Source: Sphingobacterium sp. HMA12 (lineage in GTDB: Bacteria; Bacteroidota; Bacteroidia; Sphingobacteriales; Sphingobacteriaceae). From it: a DNA stretch of 64,000 nt. The position numbers and the translations under genes are program-made. Numbering within the stretch: position 1 is the first letter of the stretch; each line of letters opens with the position of its first letter. The DNA is taken from contig NZ_BEYR01000002.1 of assembly GCF_002933815.1 (NCBI RefSeq), positions 693,704 through 757,703 of the forward strand. Reading direction: 5' to 3'. The notes beneath the pieces are model-generated. The model saw only the letters and a program-made list of their open reading frames with translations. It made no database searches and had not been told where the DNA came from. Shown piece after piece: positions 54,961-63,993 of the stretch.

Positions 54961-55650
54961 ATGAAAACCAAACAATTTAAAGCAGGTAGGCTGCTTATGC
55001 TTTTGTTTTTTTGCTTATGTTCAAGCGTACGGGCGGAGAATCTTCCAAATTATGTCATACCGCTTAAGGATAGCAATAACAAACAACGAACGATGCTGGT
55101 ATTTATCACGGGTGACGGTGGTTACAATGATTTTAGTAAGAGCTTATTGTCCTATTTTACACAAGAAGGTTACCCTCGATTGGTGATTGATGCAAAAAAA
55201 TATTTTTGGAAAAAGAAAGACCCGCAAGAAGCGGGACGGGATTTTGAACGTTATATTGATCATTTCAAAAAGGAATGGAATTGTGAACAGATTTACGTGA
55301 TTGGCCATTCATTTTCTGCGGGCGTACTACCGTTTGTTCTCAGTAATTTCTCAGATTCCCTAAAAAAATCCATTCGTCATGTAACTTATTTGTCCCCTGA
55401 TCAGTATGCAAGCTTTGAAGTGACTATTTCCACGATGCTCAACTGGAAGCAGAAAGCAAATGGCTACGATGTTCTTGCTGAAATCATGAAGTTAAGGCAA
55501 TTTCCAGCAACCTATGTTTTCTGCCGTGATGGCGAAGAAGATCTGGTAAAAATGTATCACAATGCAGGTTTAAAAGTCGATGTATTGGCGGGCCCACATA
55601 ATTATAACCGCGATTTTAAGACAATATACAATACGATTCGATTAAGATAA
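54961..55650 (+). CDS. AcvB/VirJ-family hydrolase
   Basis: A 229-residue exported alpha/beta hydrolase of the VirJ/AcvB family. It has a signal peptide (LLMLLFFCLCSSVRA), the oxyanion region VFITGDGGYNDFS, nucleophile Ser117 in IGHSFSAGVLPFV (GxSxG) and a C-terminal His213 in GPHNYNRDF, the family's typical end motif. In Agrobacterium the paralogue AcvB hydrolyses lysyl-phosphatidylglycerol in the periplasm, opposing the synthase LpiA (an MprF homologue). An MprF-type gene lies 2.7 kb downstream in this same locus, so similar substrates are inferred. Confidence 0.83.
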   Translation: MKTKQFKAGRLLMLLFFCLCSSVRAENLPNYVIPLKDSNNKQRTMLVFITGDGGYNDFSKSLLSYFTQEGYPRLVIDAKKYFWKKKDPQEAGRDFERYIDHFKKEWNCEQIYVIGHSFSAGVLPFVLSNFSDSLKKSIRHVTYLSPDQYASFEVTISTMLNWKQKANGYDVLAEIMKLRQFPATYVFCRDGEEDLVKMYHNAGLKVDVLAGPHNYNRDFKTIYNTIRLR

Positions 55651-55675
55651 CATTCTTATTAGGACTTTTTTAGCG

Positions 55676-55717
55676 AAACCTTGTCATCTTACTGAATTTA
55701 GATGCAAGGTTTTTTTT
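55676..55717 (+). terminator. Terminator-like hairpin directly before the DUF5686 start codon
   Basis: AAACCTTG-T-CATCT (55676-55689) pairs with AGATG-CAAGGTTT (55700-55712), one bulged base, followed by a run of eight T that ends at the ATG at 55718. The stem also covers an AAGG that would be the only ribosome-binding-like sequence in front of that gene. Confidence 0.75.
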
Positions 55718-58222
55718 ATGCGATATCGTTTTTTACTGATTTTATTGTTCTTTACTTCTCGAATACTTGGACAAGGGGCATCACTCACAGGGATAGTGTT
55801 GGATGCCGCAACCGAAAAGCCAATCCAGGGTGTAACCGTAAAACTTTCCAATACCACCAAATCTGTAAGCACAAATAAGGGGGGGCTGTTTTCGCTACCC
55901 TCAGTTCCCGATAATTGGGAGCTAATATTCAGCGCTGTTGGTTTTAAAAAGCAGCTGTTTCCGATGAGTGTCGCACAGGGGAGAAAAGTTCTTATTGTGC
56001 GGTTAGAAGATGAGCAGCAGAATTTGGAGGAAGTGGTGGTTAATGCACCCAAAAGAAAAAAATATTCAAATAAACATAATCCAACGGTCGATCTGATCCG
56101 CAAAGTGATCGAAAAGCGTGATGGTAACAATGCTTTGAACACAGCTGGAGGTAGTTATCGTGAATATGAAAAACTATCCATGTCACTGTCCATACAGAAT
56201 GAAAAAGTGGATAAGTCTCGTTTGTTAAAGCGTTTTGACTTTTTAAAACAGGGGACGGATACCCTAAAGTATCCCGGCAGAACCTTGGTGCCCATCTATA
56301 TGGATGAAAAAATTGGTCAGCGCCAATTGGATAAAGCCAAGGGAAACGCCTTTATATTATTGGGGGAGAACCAGTCCCGTGTGGACCAATATCTAGACGA
56401 AGATGGTATTGATGAGTATTTGGATAAAATCTATGGGGAGACAAATATTTATGATACGGATGTATCCATCGGGAATAGGCGTTTTCTAAGCCCCATTGCG
56501 ACATTAGGCCCTTCTTTCTATAAATATTATTTAGTCGATACACTCAAAGATACGAAACCCTGGCATGCCAAAATTAGGGTAGAACCACGGAACAGGGAGG
56601 ATGCGCTCTTTTCAGGATACATCTATATCCGACTCGATGGTACTTATGCCCTGGATCAAGCTGAATTGTCGATCAATGAAGCGACCAATATCAATTGGGT
56701 AAGAGGTTTGAATATTGTGCTGGATTATTCGCAGGATCAGGCCCAGCGTTTTTTTCTCAGCCGGGGGCTGCTTCGAATAGATCTAGGAATTTTTAAGGAC
56801 GGTATGGGATTATTTGGTGAAAAAGTAACCAACCGTTCTGTGCTGGATACGGCACAACTGGCGACGCATGCAAAGGCACTGACAGGTCGGGGCGTTCAAA
56901 ATCCGAATGCCATTGATTGGGAGACGGCGAGACCGGAAAAACTCAGTAAATTGGAGCAGCAAGCTTTCCGGAACATTGACAGTTTAAAACAATCAAAGTC
57001 ATTTAAAAACCTAATGGCTTTGGGTTCTCTTATCGTATCGGGCTATTATGGACGGGGGCTGATCGAGATCGGATCTATTCCTTCATTTTATAGTTTTAAT
57101 CCGATAGAAGGTAGCCGGTTTAAGTTTGGAGGGAATACAACGGATCTGTTTAGCAAAACCTTGGTATTGGAAGGATACGGCGCTCATGGAACCAAGGATA
57201 AACGATGGAAATATAATCTTGGTGCGACCTATTCTTTTAATGGGCAGTCTGTATATAAATTTCCTGTCAAGTTACTTAGTATCAAGGTCAGTAAAGAGGT
57301 TCAAGTCCCAGGGCAAGATCTTAATTTTATTGACAACGATAATTTTTTGCTGTCTTTTAGAAGGGGAGAAAACGATAAAATGTTTTATCTGCAACGTCGG
57401 CAGGTAGAGTATTTTCAGGAATTTGAAAATCACTTCTCATTTAAAGTGGGTTTCTTTAATCAGATTTTAAGTCCGGCAGGGGTATTGGAGTTTGACCGCC
57501 GGGCATTCAGAAAAGGTAATGGAGAGGAATTATGGACTTCGGCTTTCACAGCAGAGTTACGCTGGGCCCCCGAAGAGAAACTTTATCAGGGAAAACGGTA
57601 TCGCCGTATCATCATTACAGGAAAGCCTATTTTTACACTTGTGGCACAGTTGGGGGTGAAAGGGCTTTTGGGTGGAGATTATAATTACCAGCGTTTTATC
57701 TTCAATGCCAAGAAGCGGTTCTATGCTTCGCAATTTGGTTTCGCAGACGTTGTGTTTGAATCAGGCGTGCAGTTTGGCAAGGTTCCTTATCCTTTGATGA
57801 TTATCCATCGTGCAAACCAGACCTATTCCTATCAGTTGAACTCGTATAATCTGATGAATTCCATGGAATTTATGAGTGATAAATACACTTCGCTATTACT
57901 TCAGCATTCTTTCAATGGTTTTTTACTCAATAAAATACCGCTCATAAAGAAATTAGATCTACGTGAAATTGCTTCATTGAAAGTGCTCTATGGTTCGGTG
58001 GATGCATCTAATCGGTATACTAAAAGTTTTGACGGGATGCCCAAAAATCCGCTGGAACCGCGCTTGTTTTCGCTCAGCAACGGACCTTATGTGGAAGGAA
58101 GTGTGGGGCTCAGTAATATTTTCAAGATCCTAAGGGTGGATGTGGTTCGTCGTTTTACGTATCTGAACAATCCGGGGGTGTCACCTTGGGGTATTCGGGC
58201 AAAAATCGGTATCGACTTTTAA
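55718..58222 (+). CDS. DUF5686 outer-membrane protein with carboxypeptidase-like domain
   Basis: An 834-residue outer-membrane protein. After the signal (FLLILLFFTSRILG) comes a carboxypeptidase-like regulatory domain (LTGIVLDAATEKPIQGVTV, ending EEVVVNAPKRKK), then the DUF5686 body with KHNPTVDLIRKVIEKRDGN and RVEPRNREDALFSGYIYI, and a barrel ending at GIRAKIGIDF. There is no TonB plug. The function of DUF5686 is unknown. A terminator-like hairpin lies directly upstream, and mprF follows after 86 bases. Confidence 0.83.
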   Translation: MRYRFLLILLFFTSRILGQGASLTGIVLDAATEKPIQGVTVKLSNTTKSVSTNKGGLFSLPSVPDNWELIFSAVGFKKQLFPMSVAQGRKVLIVRLEDEQQNLEEVVVNAPKRKKYSNKHNPTVDLIRKVIEKRDGNNALNTAGGSYREYEKLSMSLSIQNEKVDKSRLLKRFDFLKQGTDTLKYPGRTLVPIYMDEKIGQRQLDKAKGNAFILLGENQSRVDQYLDEDGIDEYLDKIYGETNIYDTDVSIGNRRFLSPIATLGPSFYKYYLVDTLKDTKPWHAKIRVEPRNREDALFSGYIYIRLDGTYALDQAELSINEATNINWVRGLNIVLDYSQDQAQRFFLSRGLLRIDLGIFKDGMGLFGEKVTNRSVLDTAQLATHAKALTGRGVQNPNAIDWETARPEKLSKLEQQAFRNIDSLKQSKSFKNLMALGSLIVSGYYGRGLIEIGSIPSFYSFNPIEGSRFKFGGNTTDLFSKTLVLEGYGAHGTKDKRWKYNLGATYSFNGQSVYKFPVKLLSIKVSKEVQVPGQDLNFIDNDNFLLSFRRGENDKMFYLQRRQVEYFQEFENHFSFKVGFFNQILSPAGVLEFDRRAFRKGNGEELWTSAFTAELRWAPEEKLYQGKRYRRIIITGKPIFTLVAQLGVKGLLGGDYNYQRFIFNAKKRFYASQFGFADVVFESGVQFGKVPYPLMIIHRANQTYSYQLNSYNLMNSMEFMSDKYTSLLLQHSFNGFLLNKIPLIKKLDLREIASLKVLYGSVDASNRYTKSFDGMPKNPLEPRLFSLSNGPYVEGSVGLSNIFKILRVDVVRRFTYLNNPGVSPWGIRAKIGIDF

Positions 58223-58308
58223 ATAGATAAAAAATGTATTGGGACTATTTACAGGAATTGGTGTCATTAGATAAATAGCAGTAAGAAACAAAGTAGCGAA
58301 GTAGCACG

Positions 58309-60879
58309 ATGAAGAACAAAATATTGATCTGGAAATCCTTATTGGGACTATTAATCATCTTTGGAGCCTTATACTTTTTTGCCAATCAGCGACAAGAACT
58401 TGCCTCTTCGTTACAGCTTATTCAATCGAGTTCCTTATTTTGGATTGCTATAGGTATTGTGATTTCTTTCGCCTATATCGCTATGCAGGGACTGGTTTAT
58501 GTCTATAGTTTCAAATCTTTGCGACAAAAACTTTCACTTGGTCTGGCTACTCGTTTGTTTCTGAAAAGAAATTTTATCAGCGTATTTTTACCTGTCGGCG
58601 GATTCACTTCATTGGCGTTTTTCAAGAAGGAGGTCAATCAGGAGGGAATCTCTGACTCGAATTCCAATCTAGCTTCCGTGATATATGCGGTTATTAGCTT
58701 GGTATCGCTATTTATTCTTTGTCTCCTCGTTTTTCTTTTTGTCGGGATTGCGGGCCTAAATCTGCAATTGGTAGGGGTAATGTCAGCTTTCACCGCTTTA
58801 TTGCTTGCTTTTGGGTGGTATTTTTACTCCTTTTATCAGCAAGGAAAGGCCTATCATTTAACGATCCGTTATTTTCCTGCCGTGGAGACAGCCTGGCGTG
58901 AACTCAGGGGTAACGGTGTCAATTTTAAGTCCGTATTTCACAGCTTACTTTGGGCGACAGCGATTGAACTGGTGGGTATTTTGCATATGTACATTGCCAT
59001 GCTTGCGCTGGGGTTTGATACGTCTTTGTTGGCTTGTACCGTTGCCTATGCGGTGGGTACATTGGTGTATTGTTTTTCCCCTTTAATGAAGGGCATCGGG
59101 CTCATTGAGGTTTCGATGGTCGTCATTTTGAGCAGTTTTGGCTATACGGAAGAAGAGGCGATTTCGATCTCATTATTGTACCGTTTGTTTGAATTCTGGG
59201 GACCATTAGCATTAGGAGGCATGAGCTTCTTTGTCAATAAAGACAATATTTTCGTCCGTATCCTTCCGTCGGTTTTTATTTTCGCGATGGGTATCATCAA
59301 TATCATTTCTGTATTGACGCCCGCAATTCATAGCCGTGTGACAGTACTCAAGCAGTTTATTTCCTATGATGCGCTGAACTTCTCCAATGCTGCGGTGCTG
59401 TTTTTCGGTATTTTACTGGTGATGTGTTCGGGCTTTTTAATGAAAGGCTTGCGCTTGGCTTGGTACGTTGCTGTCGCATTATGTTCACTTTCAATTGTTG
59501 CCAACCTCTCCAAAGGACTTGATTTTGAAGAGGCTTGGTTTGCTTTTCTGGTGCTATTGATGTTATTCTATTCATCGCGGCATTATTTTGTACAAAGTAA
59601 TCGTAAACTGACAATACTTAATCTGGGGTTGGTTTTGTGGCCTATAGGTGTTGTTTTGCTGTATGGGATCATCGGATTCTTTTTTCTCAATAGCCGGCAT
59701 TTCAACATGGACTTTACAATTGGGAATGCTGTAAGGAGTACATTACACAGTTTTGTGCTGTTGAATGGCGACGTGGCGGCGCCGCAGACAGCCATCGGAC
59801 AATATTTTTTGTACTCCATTAATTTTTTCAGTGTGGTGAGTCTGTCCGCATTATTTTATTGGCTGGTCAACCCCTGTCAGGCAGCTGCAGTGGAAATGGA
59901 AGGAAAAATAGAACTCGCTCAAAAGTTACTTGAACGGTATGGTAAATCTCCGATAGATTATTTTAAGACCTATGGTGACAAGGAAATTTTTCTGAATGAT
60001 GAAGAAAGCGGGTTTATTGCCTATAAAAAATGCTATGGTTTTGCTATTGTCCTGGAAGGTCCGGTCTGCGAAGATAGGGAGTCCGTGATAAAGGATTTGA
60101 TTAATTCCTTTGAATGTTACTGCCGCCGATCAGGTTTAAAAACGGTCTACTATCGCGTTGACGGTAAATATTTGGGGATCTTCAAACAGCTCGGAAAGAA
60201 ATCATTTTTGATCGGTGAGGAAGCAATAGTGAATGTGGACAATTTTTCATTGGAGGGCAAGAAACGAAAATCATTGCGGAATGCAGTAAATAGCATCGAG
60301 AAGAAAGGATTTGTATCCAATCTATATCGTGCTCCGTTATCGAATGGTTTGCTGCAAAAGTTACAGGTCGTTTCGGATCATTGGCTTAGGGACATGAAGC
60401 GTTCGGAACGAGTTTTCTCGCAGGGGATGTTCGATCTAGGAAAGATTAAAAATAGCCATGTGATTACATTGGAAGATAATGAAGGCCGGATTTTGGCATT
60501 CCTGAATATCATTCCCAACTATGCACCTGATGAAGCGACTTATGACCTGATACGGAAATTACAGGATGCTCCCGGAGGAAATATGGATGTATTGATTATC
60601 CGGTTTTTGGATTATTGTAAAGAAGAGGGGTATTCTTATTTAAATATGGGTTTGGCGCCTTTTTCAGGTTTTGATAAGAAAAAGGGGCCTGTGGAACGTC
60701 TTATCAATTTTTTGTATGAAAATAATACCTATTTCCGTCAACCCAAGGGATTGAAAGAATTTAAAGAAAAATTCGATCCCTGCTGGGTAGAGAAGTTTGT
60801 GGTGTATTCACATGATCTGGATTTGATCACAGTGCCTTTGGTGATTGACAAAGCCATGAAATCTGTTACAGTGAAGTGA
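58309..60879 (+). CDS. mprF: MprF-type phosphatidylglycerol lysyltransferase/flippase
   Basis: Bifunctional aminoacyl-lipid enzyme of 856 residues in the inner membrane. Residues 1 to about 530 form some 13-14 membrane helices, with the flippase region GFTSLAFFKKEVNQEG and LMKGIGLIEVSMVVIL. The C-terminal synthase domain (about 545-856, DUF2156) has YGDKEIFLNDEESGFIAYKK, SLEGKKRKSLRNAVNSIEKK, ATYDLIRKLQDAPGGNMDVL and YLNMGLAPFSGF. It transfers an amino acid from tRNA to phosphatidylglycerol and flips the product out. Whether lysine or another amino acid is used cannot be told. Length is normal. Confidence 0.92.
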   Translation: MKNKILIWKSLLGLLIIFGALYFFANQRQELASSLQLIQSSSLFWIAIGIVISFAYIAMQGLVYVYSFKSLRQKLSLGLATRLFLKRNFISVFLPVGGFTSLAFFKKEVNQEGISDSNSNLASVIYAVISLVSLFILCLLVFLFVGIAGLNLQLVGVMSAFTALLLAFGWYFYSFYQQGKAYHLTIRYFPAVETAWRELRGNGVNFKSVFHSLLWATAIELVGILHMYIAMLALGFDTSLLACTVAYAVGTLVYCFSPLMKGIGLIEVSMVVILSSFGYTEEEAISISLLYRLFEFWGPLALGGMSFFVNKDNIFVRILPSVFIFAMGIINIISVLTPAIHSRVTVLKQFISYDALNFSNAAVLFFGILLVMCSGFLMKGLRLAWYVAVALCSLSIVANLSKGLDFEEAWFAFLVLLMLFYSSRHYFVQSNRKLTILNLGLVLWPIGVVLLYGIIGFFFLNSRHFNMDFTIGNAVRSTLHSFVLLNGDVAAPQTAIGQYFLYSINFFSVVSLSALFYWLVNPCQAAAVEMEGKIELAQKLLERYGKSPIDYFKTYGDKEIFLNDEESGFIAYKKCYGFAIVLEGPVCEDRESVIKDLINSFECYCRRSGLKTVYYRVDGKYLGIFKQLGKKSFLIGEEAIVNVDNFSLEGKKRKSLRNAVNSIEKKGFVSNLYRAPLSNGLLQKLQVVSDHWLRDMKRSERVFSQGMFDLGKIKNSHVITLEDNEGRILAFLNIIPNYAPDEATYDLIRKLQDAPGGNMDVLIIRFLDYCKEEGYSYLNMGLAPFSGFDKKKGPVERLINFLYENNTYFRQPKGLKEFKEKFDPCWVEKFVVYSHDLDLITVPLVIDKAMKSVTVK

Positions 60880-60926
60880 TAAGACGACCGTTGACAGGCA
60901 AGTAAGTTTGTTCTTTGAATTGAATT

Positions 60927-61418
60927 TTAATCTACGATCTGTACCAGATCGGCGCAATTGCCACTGAGCATTTGAAAGGTAAAGCCGGCATCAAGTTTAA
61001 CCTCTGCAAACGAGGAAGTGCGGAGATAGGCGGACTTTCTGGTCAGGTATTCCACAAGGTCAGTCAATGTTGGGTTGTGCCCAAAGAGCAAGACGTGATC
61101 GATATGATCTGGAATTGTGTTGATGACCGAAAGCAGGTGCTTGTAGGTGCATTCATAAATGGACTCCTCCAGTTGGATATCAAATTGGGGCGAGCCCATG
61201 ACATCCAAAAAGACGCGGGCAGTCTGTACGGCTCTATTGGCGGGCGAACTGATCACAACACTGTTTTCGTTGAGCGTCAGCTTGCTTGCAAGTTTCTCCG
61301 CCACCTGCTTTGCATGTTGTATGCCTTCAGATGTCAATGCGCGATCAAAGTCATTTATTCCGGGGATAGTTTCGGCTTTGGCATGTCGGATGATATAAAG
61401 TTTTTTGCTGTTGTCCAT
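60927..61418 (-). CDS. SixA-like histidine phosphatase
   Basis: A 163-residue phosphohistidine phosphatase of the SixA branch (histidine phosphatase superfamily). The catalytic RHG-type motif is LYIIRHAKAE near the N-terminus; further motifs are VVISSPANRAVQTARVF and LLFGHNPTLTDLVEYLT, whose His is the second catalytic one. I start at ATG 61418 (MDNSKKLYII); longer frames have no matching family sequence and overlap the divergent glycosyltransferase gene. Cytoplasmic. The target is unknown. Confidence 0.87.
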   Translation of the reverse strand: MDNSKKLYIIRHAKAETIPGINDFDRALTSEGIQHAKQVAEKLASKLTLNENSVVISSPANRAVQTARVFLDVMGSPQFDIQLEESIYECTYKHLLSVINTIPDHIDHVLLFGHNPTLTDLVEYLTRKSAYLRTSSFAEVKLDAGFTFQMLSGNCADLVQIVD

Positions 61419-61548
61419 GATTAAAATTTTTGATTTTATACTATTAACGCTTTTGTTCTGCATTTCATTGTGTTTGTGACAAGAGACAGCAGGTATTGCA
61501 TATGAATACAAATAATAATAAACGAAGTTTTGAAAAAATACATAATAT

Positions 61549-62538
61549 ATGAATAATTTTTGCACCTTATTTAACTCACTGTATCTTTCGAGGGGACTGG
61601 CGATGTATCGGTCACTCGAAAAACAGGCGAGGAACTTTCATCTTTATATTTTTGCATTTGATGATGAGTGCTACAGTATATTGACAAGATTGCAACTCGC
61701 CAAAGCAACTATTATTCCGCTGTCGGATTTTGAAGATGAGCAATTATTGGCCATAAAACCGACCCGTACAGCGGGCGAATATTGCTGGACCTGTACACCT
61801 TCAATTATTTTATATAGCATTCAAAAGTTTGGTTTATCCAATTGTACCTATTTAGATGCCGATTTATTTTTTTATGCGGACCCTGTCGTGTTAATAGAGG
61901 AGGCCAAGGATGCCTCCGTGATTATAACCCCACATCGGTATAGTCCGATGTATGAAGATAGTGAATCGGGCGGAACTTATTGCGTACAGTTTGTTTACTT
62001 TAAAAACTCACCTGAAGGCATGGCAGTACTGGAGTGGTGGCGCTTGGCTTGCATCGAGTGGTGTTATAATCGGAGGGAACCCGGAAGATTTGGGGATCAA
62101 AAATATTTGGATGTGTGGGCATCGAAGTTTAGTGGAATACATGTTTTAGAGCATCTTGGCGGAGGGGTAGCCCCTTGGAATGTCCAACAATATGATTTTG
62201 ACCATAAAATAGGTCAGATCTGGGGCAAAGAACTTGCTAGTCAACATTTATTCCCGGTTATATTCTATCACTTTCATGCCTTAAAATATGCTGAAAAGAA
62301 TTCTTTTACTCTTGCTGGGGCAAATTTGATCAGTGATAACGATATCGAATTTCTGTACAAGCCGTATATCGGAGCGTTAAAAAGTTCTGGGCGTGAAATC
62401 AAATCGATCTCACGTTCGCTCAAATTTCATGAAACCAATGAAATTCCCCGCATTAGAAAATCATTACGCCGTATGTTCAATTTATATGTTCTCGGCAAAT
62501 TTAGAGAATACTACCACCAATCCTATTTTTTAAGATAA
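61549..62538 (+). CDS. Glycosyltransferase (GT-A, family 8-like)
   Basis: A 329-residue GT-A type transferase. It has an N-terminal nucleotide-binding half (SLYLSRGLAMYRSLEKQARN), the metal-binding DxD-type motif in CTYLDADLFFYADP and an acceptor part with YCVQFVYFKNSPEGM and HLGGGVAPWNVQQY. Such proteins occur in O-antigen and capsule clusters. Cytoplasmic, donor and acceptor unknown. The stop overlaps the next start codon by one base, so the gene is part of the polysaccharide operon that continues to the window end. Confidence 0.75.
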   Translation: MNNFCTLFNSLYLSRGLAMYRSLEKQARNFHLYIFAFDDECYSILTRLQLAKATIIPLSDFEDEQLLAIKPTRTAGEYCWTCTPSIILYSIQKFGLSNCTYLDADLFFYADPVVLIEEAKDASVIITPHRYSPMYEDSESGGTYCVQFVYFKNSPEGMAVLEWWRLACIEWCYNRREPGRFGDQKYLDVWASKFSGIHVLEHLGGGVAPWNVQQYDFDHKIGQIWGKELASQHLFPVIFYHFHALKYAEKNSFTLAGANLISDNDIEFLYKPYIGALKSSGREIKSISRSLKFHETNEIPRIRKSLRRMFNLYVLGKFREYYHQSYFLR

Positions 62539-62939
62539 TGGCTTATCAGATTGACCTAAAAACATTCACCGATGAGCGTGGACATCTAACGGTGATCGAA
62601 AAAGTTATTCCGTTCGATGTGAAGCGGATATTTTATATCTATGGCGTAGATGGTTCTATCCGCGGCGGACATCGTCATCATCAAACGATACAGGCAGCGA
62701 TTTGTCTGAAAGGAAGTTGTGCTATTTATAACCAGGATGGAATTAGTGAGCGCGTTTTTGAATTGAATTCACCAGATCAATGCCTGATTTTGGAACCTAA
62801 AGATTGGCATCAGATGTTTGACTTCTCAGAAGATGCCATTCTTATGGTCCTTGCTTCCGAATATTTTGATTCAACAGATTATATTTACGAACCTTATTTT
62901 ATATATGATCGCTTACGAGAGCTTGCAGCAAGTCAATAA
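62538..62939 (+). CDS. FdtA-like dTDP-4-keto-6-deoxyhexose 3,4-ketoisomerase
   Basis: A cupin-type sugar isomerase of 133 residues (FdtA/QdtA/TylM3-like, WxcM-like C-terminal family). The fold signature is [19 protein letters not shown], then [14 protein letters not shown] and [13 protein letters not shown]. It moves the keto group of dTDP-4-keto-6-deoxyglucose from C4 to C3, giving the precursor of dTDP-Fuc3N or dTDP-Qui3N. The gene overlaps its neighbours on both sides, one base at 5' and 35 bases at 3' with the aminotransferase. Confidence 0.85.
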   Translation: MAYQIDLKTFTDERGHLTVIEKVIPFDVKRIFYIYGVDGSIRGGHRHHQTIQAAICLKGSCAIYNQDGISERVFELNSPDQCLILEPKDWHQMFDFSEDAILMVLASEYFDSTDYIYEPYFIYDRLRELAASQ

Positions 62940-63993
62940 GGAATTTATGGAGGAATATACCAATGCTTTCCAGAAGGTATTGCATGGAGGCTGGTATATT
63001 TTGGGAAAGGAAGTTGAGCAGTTTGAGCAATCATTTGCGAGTTATTGTGGTGTTGAGCATTGCATCGGAGTGGCGTCGGGGTTGGACGCGCTGGTTTTGT
63101 CGTTACGTTATTTTGGTTTTAATCCGGGCGACGAAGTCATTGTTCCGGCAAATACCTATATCGCATCGATACTCGCTATTATGCAGGTTGGCCTAAAACC
63201 GGTTTTGGTAGAACCTGATATAACGACTTACAACATTGATCCAGAAAAAATTGAGTCTGCTATTACAGTACGGACGAAGGCTATTCTTGTTGTGCATCTT
63301 TATGGAAAGATGTGTGACATGGATTCCATTTTACTGCTTGCGAAACAATATAATTTAAAGGTTATTGAGGATTGCGCGCAAGCCCATGGGGCTATTTATA
63401 AAGGTCAAAAGGCCGGCTCATTTGGCGAGTTTGGAGCATTTAGCTTTTATCCAACAAAGAATTTAGGCGCCTTGGGAGATGCAGGAGCGATCACTTGTAA
63501 AGATCAGGGATTAAATCAATCCATTCGTACATTACGAAATTACGGTTCTTCGGCTAAATATGTCTTTGATGATGTGGGCTATAATTCCAGACTTGATGAG
63601 TTACAGGCGGCTTTTTTATCTGTAAAATTGAAGTATTTGGATAAGATTACTGTACATAAACAGATGCTGGCCACAATTTACCGAAGTGAATTGAAGTCTG
63701 ATTTTATTCTTCCGGCGGTAGAAGGTGGTTTTGAGGATGTTTATCATATTTTTGCTATACGTCACCCTGAACGAGATCGGCTCAAAAAGTATTTATTAGA
63801 TAGCAACATTGGAACAGAAATCCATTACCCAATAGCTCCACACCATCAAAAAGCAATGAATGGGATTTTATCTGGCGCAAGCTATCCAATCTCAGAAGAG
63901 ATTCACCGAACAATACTTAGTCTTCCGATTTCCTATGGACACACGGAAGCGGATATTAGTAGGGTGGTTGAGGTAATGAATAAGTTTTCTTAA
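62905..63993 (+). CDS. DegT/DnrJ/EryC1/StrS aminotransferase (FdtB-like)
   Basis: PLP-dependent sugar aminotransferase of 362 residues. Recognisable parts are [64 protein letters not shown] and [20 protein letters not shown], where Lys is the PLP anchor. It adds an amino group at C3 of the keto-sugar made by FdtA. I start at ATG 62905, in the overlap with FdtA, since earlier Met codons add foreign residues. It reaches nearly to the window edge; the acetyltransferase that would finish the pathway is outside. Confidence 0.88.
   Translation: MIAYESLQQVNKEFMEEYTNAFQKVLHGGWYILGKEVEQFEQSFASYCGVEHCIGVASGLDALVLSLRYFGFNPGDEVIVPANTYIASILAIMQVGLKPVLVEPDITTYNIDPEKIESAITVRTKAILVVHLYGKMCDMDSILLLAKQYNLKVIEDCAQAHGAIYKGQKAGSFGEFGAFSFYPTKNLGALGDAGAITCKDQGLNQSIRTLRNYGSSAKYVFDDVGYNSRLDELQAAFLSVKLKYLDKITVHKQMLATIYRSELKSDFILPAVEGGFEDVYHIFAIRHPERDRLKKYLLDSNIGTEIHYPIAPHHQKAMNGILSGASYPISEEIHRTILSLPISYGHTEADISRVVEVMNKFS

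Noticed and set aside
61419..61565. N-terminal extension of the SixA-like protein by 49 residues
   Set aside because: The family motif starts right after the Met at 61418; the extension overlaps the divergent glycosyltransferase start and has no family match.
62818..62904. Longer start for the DegT aminotransferase (29 more residues)
   Set aside because: These codons lie in the FdtA-like gene in another frame; aminotransferases begin at the chosen Met.
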